DNA from: Deltaproteobacteria bacterium
Lineage (GTDB): Bacteria > Bdellovibrionota > FAC87 > UBA2466
NCBI GenBank assembly: GCA_013205415.1
Contig: JABMMY010000170.1
Span: 1 to 8,028, forward strand
Direction: 5' to 3'
DNA: 8,028 nucleotides
Positions 1 through 6,092 of this stretch are shown here, one piece after another. The position numbers were made by a program, and so were the translations under genes. Positions within the stretch are counted from its first letter, which is position 1. Every line of letters begins with the position of its first letter. A model generated the notes under the pieces. It searched no databases. It saw nothing but the letters and a program-made list of their open reading frames with translations, and was not told the origin of the DNA.

Positions 1-90
1 GCAATGATTGCAAAAAAGGCAAAGCCGGTCGCAATGATTGCAAAAAAGGCAAAGCCGGTCGCAATGATTGCAAAAAAAGCAAAGCCTTTA
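1..90 (+). repeat. 30-bp tandem repeat, three copies, in frame inside the DksA gene
   Basis: Units lie at 1-30, 31-60 and 61-90. The first two are identical base for base; the third differs at four positions (one in the middle, three at the end). Each unit encodes ten residues containing the AKKAKP core. Because 30 is a multiple of three, gain or loss of units changes tail length without shifting the frame. The array touches the window edge, so the copy number is a minimum. A degenerate continuation with KKVTP-type units runs to about base 130. Confidence 0.95.
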
Positions 91-597
91 GCAACACCTT
101 CAAAAAAGGTAACGCCAGCAAAAAAAGTCACGCCAGAGATTGCGGTGATAGCAAAACCAAGCGTTCCTGAATCCAGATTTTCAATCATTAGGGATCTTAA
201 GATAAATAAAACAGAACTTTTAAAGTTTAAAAATGTTTTAGAGGAACAGCTTAAAGATCTTCAACATGATTTCGGAAAAAAATATCTAAACATTAAAAGT
301 ACAGCTCTTCCAGACGTTAACGATCAAGCCAGTGCGGAATCGGAACGTAACTTTGAAATCAGAATTAAAGATCGCGAAAGAAAGCTAATCGGTAAAGTTC
401 AAGAGTCTCTTAAAAAGGTAGCTGAGGGCACTTACGGGATTTGTGAATCTTGTGGAGATGCAATCGGTAGTAAAAGACTCATGGCTCGCCCAGTAACTAA
501 TCTTTGTATTAATTGTAAATCACAAATGGAAGATAATGAGAGACGTGAAGAAAATATGGTTCACTCCTTGCCAGACTCTAAGGGTTCTCTAGTTTAA
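4..597 (+). CDS. dksA: DksA/TraR-family RNA polymerase-binding regulator with lysine-rich repeat tail
   Basis: DksA binds in the secondary channel of RNA polymerase and, with ppGpp, adjusts transcription of rRNA and stress genes. Numbering from the ATG at 4, the protein has Asp104, Asp107 and Ala109 in a DxxDxA arrangement matching the E. coli coiled-coil tip (D71, D74, A76). A CX2CX17CX2C zinc finger follows at Cys147, 150, 168 and 171. The Asp107-to-Cys147 distance is 40 residues, as in E. coli (74 to 114), so the core aligns without gaps and the key residues are intact. The E. coli protein has 70 residues before the first tip Asp and this one has at least 103. The extra length is residues 1-55, rich in Lys, Ala and Pro, beginning with three copies of a 10-residue repeat. 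The frame is open to base 1, so the true start may lie upstream; the ATGs at 4, 34 and 64 all sit inside repeat units. Several paralogues are common in such genomes, so the symbol is by domain match. Confidence 0.88.
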   Translation: MIAKKAKPVAMIAKKAKPVAMIAKKAKPLATPSKKVTPAKKVTPEIAVIAKPSVPESRFSIIRDLKINKTELLKFKNVLEEQLKDLQHDFGKKYLNIKSTALPDVNDQASAESERNFEIRIKDRERKLIGKVQESLKKVAEGTYGICESCGDAIGSKRLMARPVTNLCINCKSQMEDNERREENMVHSLPDSKGSLV

Positions 598-617
598 AAA
601 ACTAATTTTATAATTTC

Positions 618-649
618 AAAAAAGCCCTAGAGTCATCTAGGGCTTTTTT
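618..649. terminator. Bidirectional intrinsic terminator between convergent genes
   Basis: A perfect 13-bp stem pairs 618-630 with 637-649 around a 6-base loop. The GC-rich core (GCCCTAG) is flanked by six A on the left and six T on the right, so either strand gives a hairpin followed by a U tract. On the plus strand the T tract is extended by a second T5 run after one A. It lies 20 bases past the DksA-family stop codon and about 90 bases past the minus-strand flavoprotein stop codon, so it probably serves both. Confidence 0.93.
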
Positions 650-739
650 ATTTTTACTTTTCCATTAAGCCTTTTTTCTGATTTATACCATCCTATTTTT
701 CAAGACCTTTTATTAGCGCTTGGCTACGAAAGAGGGCGA

Positions 740-1654
740 TTAGAGTTTACGCTTAACTTCAGACGGCAATTTCCTAGAATCTATTTTATTTTGAATATCC
801 TTAGCGGCAATAATTCCGTCAGCCATAGCGGTAACACAACAGGGGTGTGAGGCTTGGGTGACCTCACCTATCGCATAAATTCGGTTATAAGAGGTCCGTC
901 GAAATAGATCTGTTTTTACAAACCCATTTATAGTTTTAAGAGGAAAGAAGGGGGAGATAACGTTTACTGCGTGCCAGCCATACATCACTACAATCACATC
1001 AAAAACCTGACCATTAATTTTTTTACCCACTTTATCAATGGTAAAAGATCCTGTTTTTAAATCTCCTTGATTAATTTTTTGAACAAATGGAAATTGCGCT
1101 CTTACATGCCTGGCAAAAATTTTTATACTTTTTGGCTTTTGTTTTTTGATGAACTGATAGTTTTCAAAAGCATTATCCCCGCCTCCTAAAATAGCTACTG
1201 TCTTTCCCTTAAAATTTGATTTTTCAATTAGATGCCCGGGACCAATTAAAACTTGAGAGGAGGGTTCTAGTCCACCTGTATTGGGCCTCACTCCACTTGA
1301 TAGAACTACATAGTCACTACTTGCCTTAGAAATTGAATTATTTTTTCTTATCACTATTTCAAATAGGTCTTTTTTATTATTGAATTTTAAATCGGTAATT
1401 TGGGTGTTGAAACGGATCGCTATTTTCTCCCCTTTGATTTGCTTATTAACCTCTCGAGTGAACGCCTTTCCATTAAGATAATTTTTTCCGAGAATCCAGC
1501 CATTAGAGTAAGGACTATCATTTTGAAGCCCTCCTAAACGGCCTCTTATTTCAACGATTAAAGGATTAAATCCTAGGTGTTTTAGCCAAAGAGCACAAGA
1601 GCACCCTGCAGGGCCTCCTCCTATAATCAATACGTCATAATGAGATTTTTTCAT
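740..1654 (-). CDS. Thioredoxin-reductase-like FAD/NAD(P)H oxidoreductase lacking the CxxC redox centre
   Basis: This is a 304-residue two-dinucleotide-domain flavoprotein with the size and layout of thioredoxin reductase. The FAD-binding Rossmann motif GGGPAG is at residues 12-17. The NAD(P)H-binding motif GGGDNA is at 157-162, with basic residues at 182-185 that could favour NADPH. The FAD-closing motif reads YAIGEV at 260-265, with Glu where thioredoxin reductase has Asp. The redox-active CxxC expected just before the second Rossmann motif is absent: residues 133-156 contain no cysteine. A vicinal Cys272-Cys273 pair lies just after the FAD motif, roughly where E. coli TrxR has flavin-contacting residues. 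There is no signal peptide, so it is likely cytosolic. It begins 23 bp after the barrel-like gene, with a weak AAGA ribosome site, and is probably the last gene of a three-gene operon. Substrate is unknown; ferredoxin/flavodoxin reductase-like or disulfide-independent oxidoreductase roles are possible. The fold is secure and the function is not. Confidence 0.85.
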   Translation of the reverse strand: MKKSHYDVLIIGGGPAGCSCALWLKHLGFNPLIVEIRGRLGGLQNDSPYSNGWILGKNYLNGKAFTREVNKQIKGEKIAIRFNTQITDLKFNNKKDLFEIVIRKNNSISKASSDYVVLSSGVRPNTGGLEPSSQVLIGPGHLIEKSNFKGKTVAILGGGDNAFENYQFIKKQKPKSIKIFARHVRAQFPFVQKINQGDLKTGSFTIDKVGKKINGQVFDVIVVMYGWHAVNVISPFFPLKTINGFVKTDLFRRTSYNRIYAIGEVTQASHPCCVTAMADGIIAAKDIQNKIDSRKLPSEVKRKL

Positions 1655-1677
1655 GAAATAATCTTAACGAAATTTAT

Positions 1678-2328
1678 CTAGAGATCAAAGGCTAAGCCGG
1701 TAGTCAGCCCGCCGAAACCTCGGATCGGCCCAGAAACTACAAAGGTGAACTCAAAATCGGAGACCCAATTTAAAGAATTTGATATTTTGATTAATAATTG
1801 TGATGAAGGTCCCACGCGATATCTAAAATCCTGACCACCATTGGATTGGTCATAAATATTAATAGAACTAATCGCATAATCAAATCGATTTGAAATACCA
1901 AATGCCCACTGAAAATGTTTTTTATTAATGACTGAATATTGGGCATTAAGCCCGCCTTCAAAAACCTGTTGAACCACCGAAACCACACCTTCCGACTGCT
2001 GTTTTCTGAAATAGCCTAGTGAAGGTCTCAAATAAAATGAAGGCATCAGTACTGGAATACTTAGACCGACTCTACCACCTATAAAAAGCTGCATTCCTAG
2101 AACATCGCTAGATGTCGAATCACCTCTCATTAGCGTCCCCAATTGTACGGCTGCCATCATATGGGGTTGTGGGCGACTAACAAGCAAACCTCCTTGATTT
2201 TTAAAGGCAGCACCGGCCCCACTGCCGCTATCCCTAGGAGGAAGTAACGGCACTGTTTTGGGTAATCTAGCGAGAGCTAAACCACTCAAAACCTGCATCA
2301 AAACTATTAGAGAAACAATCTTATTCAT
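1678..2328 (-). CDS. Secreted small beta-barrel-like outer membrane protein, unknown function
   Basis: I do not recognise a named family. The 216-residue product starts with a Sec signal peptide (Lys3, hydrophobic residues 4-19, probable cleavage after Ala20 in an ALA motif). The mature part opens with a Pro/Gly-rich stretch (22-47). About eight alternating hydrophobic/polar segments follow, near 57-67, 77-93, 98-108, 116-134, 138-155, 168-182, 186-199 and 206-216, consistent with a small eight-strand outer membrane barrel. The chain ends Phe-Asp-Leu rather than in the usual terminal aromatic residue, which weakens the barrel call slightly. Its start overlaps the stop codon of the upstream lipoprotein gene as ATGA, so translation is probably coupled; an AGGA sits only two bases before the ATG. 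Co-expression with a surface or periplasmic lipoprotein suggests an envelope role, but nothing more specific is visible. Confidence 0.75.
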   Translation of the reverse strand: MNKIVSLIVLMQVLSGLALARLPKTVPLLPPRDSGSGAGAAFKNQGGLLVSRPQPHMMAAVQLGTLMRGDSTSSDVLGMQLFIGGRVGLSIPVLMPSFYLRPSLGYFRKQQSEGVVSVVQQVFEGGLNAQYSVINKKHFQWAFGISNRFDYAISSINIYDQSNGGQDFRYRVGPSSQLLIKISNSLNWVSDFEFTFVVSGPIRGFGGLTTGLAFDL

Positions 2329-3491
2329 AATCCTGCACCATAACTTCCCAAATATTTTCTATATACCTGCTGGGCCACCTGTCCGGCGCGACCGTCTGCT
2401 GAAAGAATGGCTAGATGGCACCTAGCCAAATCGGCAAAATTAAAATTCAAAGTATTATTACTAGAGGTACTAGAACAAACGAGAATATTGGACATTAGCT
2501 TTAAAAGACTCTTTCCTACCAACTGATGGTCTCCCAGTGTCTCTCCGATTTCGTATTGAATGGCTGCCCAGACTGCTCCGCCCTCATGAGAATCAAAATT
2601 ACTCTCAGAATTAGATTCTATTCCGGATACAATATCTGGAGTAAATATTTTGGGTCTAGCAAGATCCCTATTTTCAGTAGGAAAACTACAAAGAAAATAT
2701 CCTGGATCCTGTACCGCTAAAAATCCAAAATAATCGGCAAATCCCTCATCCACAGCAGCTAAGGTATGAGAGGTAGGTTTTGATTCTCCTACCTGCATGT
2801 TTCTCTTAATTCCTGGCTCATAAAATAAATGTTGAAAAATTAAATGGGAGAATTCGTGATTCATAATTCCTATATTCAACCCCAAGGGAATCTCTTTTAT
2901 GTTAACGGTTGGATAGGAGAAAAAATAATTTAAAAGAGTTGAGACTCCATTTGAAGCGGTTGTTTTAAGGGGATAATATTCTGCGTTATCTGATATTTCA
3001 GATCTATCTCCATTGGTGCCTGTGACTCTTCTGGCTCTATGAATAATTCTAGTATCGGAAAAGTTCGGCACTATAGCAGCCAAATCGATATTGGGATCAA
3101 GTCTTTTAGTCTGAAGATATCCTAATTCAACACTATAATACAAACTCGCGGCAAAAAGAGAATCTAGATTAGCAGGCACAAAAGTATTTCCAGATTTAAA
3201 TAATTCAATATCAACAGGCTGAAGGCCTTTCCCAGTCTTTAAAATTTCTGGATTCTGCTCTAGATCTTTTGAAGAGAATAATACTCTCCCTACTTTCCCT
3301 CTCATCTCTTGTAGATTATCTAGGGTTTGGATAGTGGCAGGAGAGACTGAATACCGACAGTGACCACCCATAGGCTGAATGACAGTCACACTCACAGGGC
3401 CGATGGGGGTATTTTTATTACAACTCAAAACACAGATACAACTGAATATACCAAGACCTGTAATAACTATTTGTTTAAGTTTTTTTATCAT
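2325..3491 (-). CDS. Putative gluzincin-type zinc metalloprotease lipoprotein (HExxH)
   Basis: The N-terminus is a lipoprotein signal: Lys3, Lys4 and Lys6, a hydrophobic core, and a VLSC lipobox with Cys24 as the probable lipidated residue (Cys18 is a weaker alternative). The catalytic signature is HEFSH at residues 212-216, giving two zinc-binding His and the general-base Glu213. A DEGFADYFG segment follows at 248-256, whose Glu249 is the likely third zinc ligand, 33 residues after the second His. This HExxH...EGxADY pattern, followed by a HEGGAVWAA segment at 302-310, resembles the M4/M36 (thermolysin/fungalysin) clan. I see no clear propeptide of those families; residues 30-190 are of unknown fold. 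The product should be exported and anchored to the inner or outer membrane. The start is supported by AAGGA six bases before the ATG. It is the first gene of the operon that continues into the barrel-like protein and the flavoprotein. Peptidase activity is inferred from motifs and the substrate is unknown. Confidence 0.8.
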   Translation of the reverse strand: MIKKLKQIVITGLGIFSCICVLSCNKNTPIGPVSVTVIQPMGGHCRYSVSPATIQTLDNLQEMRGKVGRVLFSSKDLEQNPEILKTGKGLQPVDIELFKSGNTFVPANLDSLFAASLYYSVELGYLQTKRLDPNIDLAAIVPNFSDTRIIHRARRVTGTNGDRSEISDNAEYYPLKTTASNGVSTLLNYFFSYPTVNIKEIPLGLNIGIMNHEFSHLIFQHLFYEPGIKRNMQVGESKPTSHTLAAVDEGFADYFGFLAVQDPGYFLCSFPTENRDLARPKIFTPDIVSGIESNSESNFDSHEGGAVWAAIQYEIGETLGDHQLVGKSLLKLMSNILVCSSTSSNNTLNFNFADLARCHLAILSADGRAGQVAQQVYRKYLGSYGAGL

Positions 3492-3497
3492 TCAAAT

Positions 3498-3502
3498 TCC
3501 TT
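3498..3502 (-). promoter_or_regulatory. Ribosome binding site AAGGA of the metalloprotease lipoprotein gene
   Basis: On the minus strand AAGGA ends six bases before the ATG at 3491. This is the best-spaced Shine-Dalgarno in the operon and fixes the start just ahead of a good lipoprotein signal peptide. Confidence 0.75.
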
Positions 3503-3546
3503 GATCACCTACTATTAAAGGAAGCAGCATTTATGCCATCAACTGT

Positions 3547-3576
3547 TTTATATGTAGGCTGATATTACGTAGTGAA
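3547..3576 (-). promoter_or_regulatory. Candidate sigma-70 promoter for the lipoprotein/barrel/flavoprotein operon
   Basis: On the minus strand the -35 candidate TTCACT (3571-3576; 4 of 6 consensus bases) and the -10 candidate TATAAA (3547-3552; 5 of 6) are separated by 18 bases. Transcription would start near 3540, leaving a leader of about 50 bases before the ATG. Position and spacing fit, but AT-rich DNA yields such matches often. Confidence 0.45.
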
Positions 3577-3640
3577 TACAAAAAGAGGACAAAGAAAGGA
3601 GAAAAAAAGGAGACAAAAATTGGCTTTTCAAAGAACAAAT

Positions 3641-3664
3641 AAAAAAAGCTGACGAGCCTTTTTT
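3641..3664 (-). terminator. Intrinsic terminator of the sulfatase-fold gene
   Basis: Read on the minus strand, 3664-3655 pairs with 3650-3641 to form a 10-bp stem with one G-U pair and a 4-base loop, closing in a run of seven U. It starts about 19 bases beyond the stop codon at 3683 and separates that gene from the lipoprotein operon. The pyrimidine-rich stretch that follows (3580-3629, minus strand) may assist. Confidence 0.75.
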
Positions 3665-3682
3665 AAAAGATTTTAGGCTTGA

Positions 3683-5314
3683 TTAGCCCTTTGCTTTTTT
3701 TGAGTCTAGTTTTTTCGAGGGTGAAGTAGCGGTCTCTTCATCCTTAAATGGAATTAGAATCGTCCCCTTTGGGAAATCTTTGCTTTGCTCTTGTAACCAG
3801 CTTACAGCTTCATCGGTCGTAGAAATTTTCTTTTTCATAACCTCTAAAATAAAATTCTTAGTTACAATTGTGCCAATAGGCTTGTTAATAACTCTTGCCT
3901 TGCCATCAGCCATTTTAATAATAAAAGGAACACGAAAATCTCTCTTCGAATCATACTCTGCAGACTTCCGCCAGGAATGGTCGGAACTTATAATTAATGT
4001 CGATTTATTCCACTCACCATTAGCCTCTAGCGTTCGCCTAAACTCTCCGATTATTTTGTCAACCAGCAACATATTTCCAAAATATTGCTCAGGAGATCGT
4101 AGGATGTAGGGCGAAGTTTTGCCTTTTATTTGATCGAAAATCCAAGGGGAATGCGGAACTGAAAAGTGAAAAAAACTTAAACCGTAGTTATTAGAAATCG
4201 TCTTATCCAAAGACCTCCTAGTAATGACCTCTAAATTAAAAATAAAAGCACGCTCTAATCTTTTATCTAATATAAAAGCACGTTCTAAAATTACTAACAC
4301 ACTTCCAAAAAAGCTCTCGTCATAACCAAACCGGCCCATAGGTAACCTACGACAATAATCTAGGTCTGTTTTAAATACTGGGCAATAATTATGATACCAC
4401 CCTACCAGTGCGGTGGTGGAACCCAGATCTTTAACATCTCTAAATATATTGCTAATGTCAGCCCATTTTTCATCTGCATGTGTGATGAGATTTCGCAGAA
4501 CTAAATCTTCAGATTTGACGGTAATCACACTTTTTCTTGCTCCAGATAACAAACTAGGAACAGCCTCTATCGTGTAGTCATTAGGAGGGTAAGCCGCCGA
4601 TGAGAAGATAGCCTCTTTCTGTAATCGATCCAATTCGGGAAGTTTTATTCCCTTGGGTCTGTCGTCAAAAACAAGTCTGTAATCCATCTCATCAAAAATA
4701 AGCCATCTTACTTTCGGGCCATCCCAATTTTTCATGTGAGAAGGAGATATCACATTCTGTAGTGATACTAAGTGACCCGCACTATAAAGTTTATAAAAAA
4801 GATTCCCATAGGTAACTACGATGATAGGTGCGAGTAGGAGAGCCAAGGCATTCACATACTTTATAAGGCTAGTTGTCTGAGACCGAACTACTTTGATAAA
4901 AGCTATGGCTACTAAAATCAAAATGATAACCTTATAAGGAAAAACAAAATATTTTAGTAATCCATGAGCCGCATAAGATAGTTGAGGATAATAACTAAAT
5001 ATCGCTGCGAACTCTCTCAAAAAATTAATAGGTACTATCAAACTAGCACCTATAAATAGGTAAAAAATAGTTTCTATTTTTTTAAATTGGTATCGACGTA
5101 TCTGAATTAAAAAAACAGAAAGCAATAAACTCAGAATAAAAACTGTACTACCCAATGCGAAATAAGCATTCAAACGTGGCGTTGGAGTGAGAAAAATCTG
5201 TTGTTCAGATTGCTCACCAAACAAATTTGCCCATTCAGGAATAAAAAATATATTAACCAGCGAAAACAGACACAAAAGGGTCATTCGCTTACTTTGTACT
5301 TTAATATTCACCAA
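3683..5314 (-). CDS. Membrane-anchored alkaline-phosphatase-superfamily (sulfatase-like) hydrolase/transferase
   Basis: The N-terminal half has about five transmembrane helices (near residues 11-29, 49-71, 82-97, 122-141 and 153-173). Positive clusters at 73-79 and 141-144 place the loops after helices 2 and 4 in the cytoplasm, so the C-terminal domain (about 200-525) faces the periplasm, as in LTA synthase and phosphoethanolamine transferases. Superfamily motifs appear in order: Asp208-Glu209 in an IFDEMD metal-binding strand; Thr248 in NDYTIEAVPSLLSG at the nucleophile position; HFSVPHSP (383-390); and Asp445-His446 in SSDHS. A Thr nucleophile favours phosphotransfer or phosphodiester chemistry over formylglycine sulfatase chemistry. 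Cys311 and Cys321 could form a disulfide. The tail (532-543) is lysine-rich. The longest frame uses TTG at 5314; an in-frame TAG lies two codons upstream, so the other starts are GTG at 5311 or ATG at 5284, all with weak ribosome sites. It follows the HAD gene by 124 bases and may be separately transcribed. The substrate is unknown. Confidence 0.85.
   Translation of the reverse strand: MVNIKVQSKRMTLLCLFSLVNIFFIPEWANLFGEQSEQQIFLTPTPRLNAYFALGSTVFILSLLLSVFLIQIRRYQFKKIETIFYLFIGASLIVPINFLREFAAIFSYYPQLSYAAHGLLKYFVFPYKVIILILVAIAFIKVVRSQTTSLIKYVNALALLLAPIIVVTYGNLFYKLYSAGHLVSLQNVISPSHMKNWDGPKVRWLIFDEMDYRLVFDDRPKGIKLPELDRLQKEAIFSSAAYPPNDYTIEAVPSLLSGARKSVITVKSEDLVLRNLITHADEKWADISNIFRDVKDLGSTTALVGWYHNYCPVFKTDLDYCRRLPMGRFGYDESFFGSVLVILERAFILDKRLERAFIFNLEVITRRSLDKTISNNYGLSFFHFSVPHSPWIFDQIKGKTSPYILRSPEQYFGNMLLVDKIIGEFRRTLEANGEWNKSTLIISSDHSWRKSAEYDSKRDFRVPFIIKMADGKARVINKPIGTIVTKNFILEVMKKKISTTDEAVSWLQEQSKDFPKGTILIPFKDEETATSPSKKLDSKKAKG
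4242..4288 (-). repeat. Near-perfect 17-bp direct repeat inside the sulfatase-fold gene
   Basis: Copies at 4242-4258 and 4272-4288 match at 16 of 17 bases and are offset by exactly 30 bases. On the protein they give LERAFI twice, at residues 343-348 and 353-358. The in-frame offset suggests a local duplication of ten codons followed by divergence of the rest of the unit. Confidence 0.8.
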
Positions 5315-5438
5315 AGACTACTTTCAATGATGGCTAGAACCATTGTAATTCCGCAAAAATTTGTAAGGGGGTATTATGTTAAAAAAATACTGAGATGGGT
5401 AGAGTTATTTAATAGCTTATTACCGATAAAGGTAATCA

Positions 5439-6092
5439 TTAGTCCACGGTAGAATATCTAGATTCTAGTGTTCTCGTATGTTTGGAATGCAGTCGGCGAT
5501 AAGATTGATGTCCATCGGCTAGAATCAACACCTCGACTCCGAGTGTCATTCCCACCTCTAAATTATGATCGGTATCGCCGATTAAAATAGTACTGTTTCT
5601 TGGCATTTGAGTTTCGGCCATTAACTGTTTTCCTCGGTCCAATTTTCCCTTAGCATGAAAATCTTTGAGGCCATAAACATGCTTAAAATAGTGACGAATT
5701 CCAAAGTATTCTAACTGCTCCTCTAAATAAACTTCATGGGCCGCAGAGAGAACAGATTGAGAAATGTGAGCCGCATCGATCTGAGCTAGAAAATCTTTCA
5801 TCCCTCGATGCAATTGTGTATTAACTAACCCTGCTTTATACCCTGCAGTAAACTGTTCAGATAGCGTCTCAAAAGAAACCTTTTCAAAATCAAATCCTAA
5901 ACTCCTATAGTAGTCTTTCACTGGAAAGCGAAATAGATCGATATAGTTTTGAAGAGTAATTCTTTTTTTCCCGTGAGATTGTAAAATATCGCCTATGACA
6001 TCAACCATTAGGGCTGTGTCATCTAAAAGAGTGCCATTCCAATCCCAAATAATATGGGTTTTATTTTCTAAGTGAGGCCAAATAAGTTTCAT
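5439..6092 (-). CDS. HAD-superfamily hydrolase, phosphoglycolate-phosphatase-like
   Basis: This 217-residue protein has the four HAD motifs. Motif I is DWNGTLLDD with nucleophile Asp17; motif II is Ser116 in LSAA; motif III is probably Lys150 (or Lys148); motif IV is GDTDHN with Asp173 and Asp175. A helical cap of about 75 residues lies between motifs I and II (subclass C1, as in Gph). The second motif I acid is replaced by Asn19 (DxN instead of DxD). That Asp is the usual general acid/base of phosphatases, so activity may be slow or altered, although the DWNGTLLDD variant is, as I recall, widespread in this family. The ATG follows the rlmN stop codon with no gap (TAAATG), with an AAGG nine bases upstream inside rlmN, indicating translational coupling. 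It is probably a cytosolic small-molecule phosphatase; the substrate is not predictable. No intrinsic terminator is evident after it. Confidence 0.87.
   Translation of the reverse strand: MKLIWPHLENKTHIIWDWNGTLLDDTALMVDVIGDILQSHGKKRITLQNYIDLFRFPVKDYYRSLGFDFEKVSFETLSEQFTAGYKAGLVNTQLHRGMKDFLAQIDAAHISQSVLSAAHEVYLEEQLEYFGIRHYFKHVYGLKDFHAKGKLDRGKQLMAETQMPRNSTILIGDTDHNLEVGMTLGVEVLILADGHQSYRRLHSKHTRTLESRYSTVD

Noticed and set aside
1791..1988. 65-codon minus-strand open frame inside the barrel-like gene
   Set aside because: It overlaps a gene with a clear signal peptide and operon fit, and shows no domain or ribosome site.
2526..2720. 64-codon plus-strand open frame opposite the metalloprotease gene
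   Set aside because: It is antisense to the segment that encodes the conserved HEGG region and its neighbours; composition is shadow-like.
3480..3486. A7 homopolymer at codons 2-4 of the lipoprotein gene as a phase-variation tract
   Set aside because: Seven A is common in AT-rich DNA, and the KK codons are normal for a lipoprotein signal peptide.
3579..3629. Purine-rich tract as a special structural or regulatory element
   Set aside because: It has no repeat unit, mirror symmetry or gene relation beyond lying between a terminator and a promoter.
3780..4109. 109-codon plus-strand open frame opposite the sulfatase-fold gene
   Set aside because: It is antisense to conserved motif IV and the C-terminal region, with no recognisable features.
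5419..5436. 6-bp inverted repeat just past the HAD stop codon as a terminator
   Set aside because: The stem is short and AT-rich, and no U tract follows on the minus strand.
5201..5452. 83-codon plus-strand open frame spanning the gap before the HAD gene
   Set aside because: It overlaps two minus-strand genes at its ends and has no ribosome site or domain.
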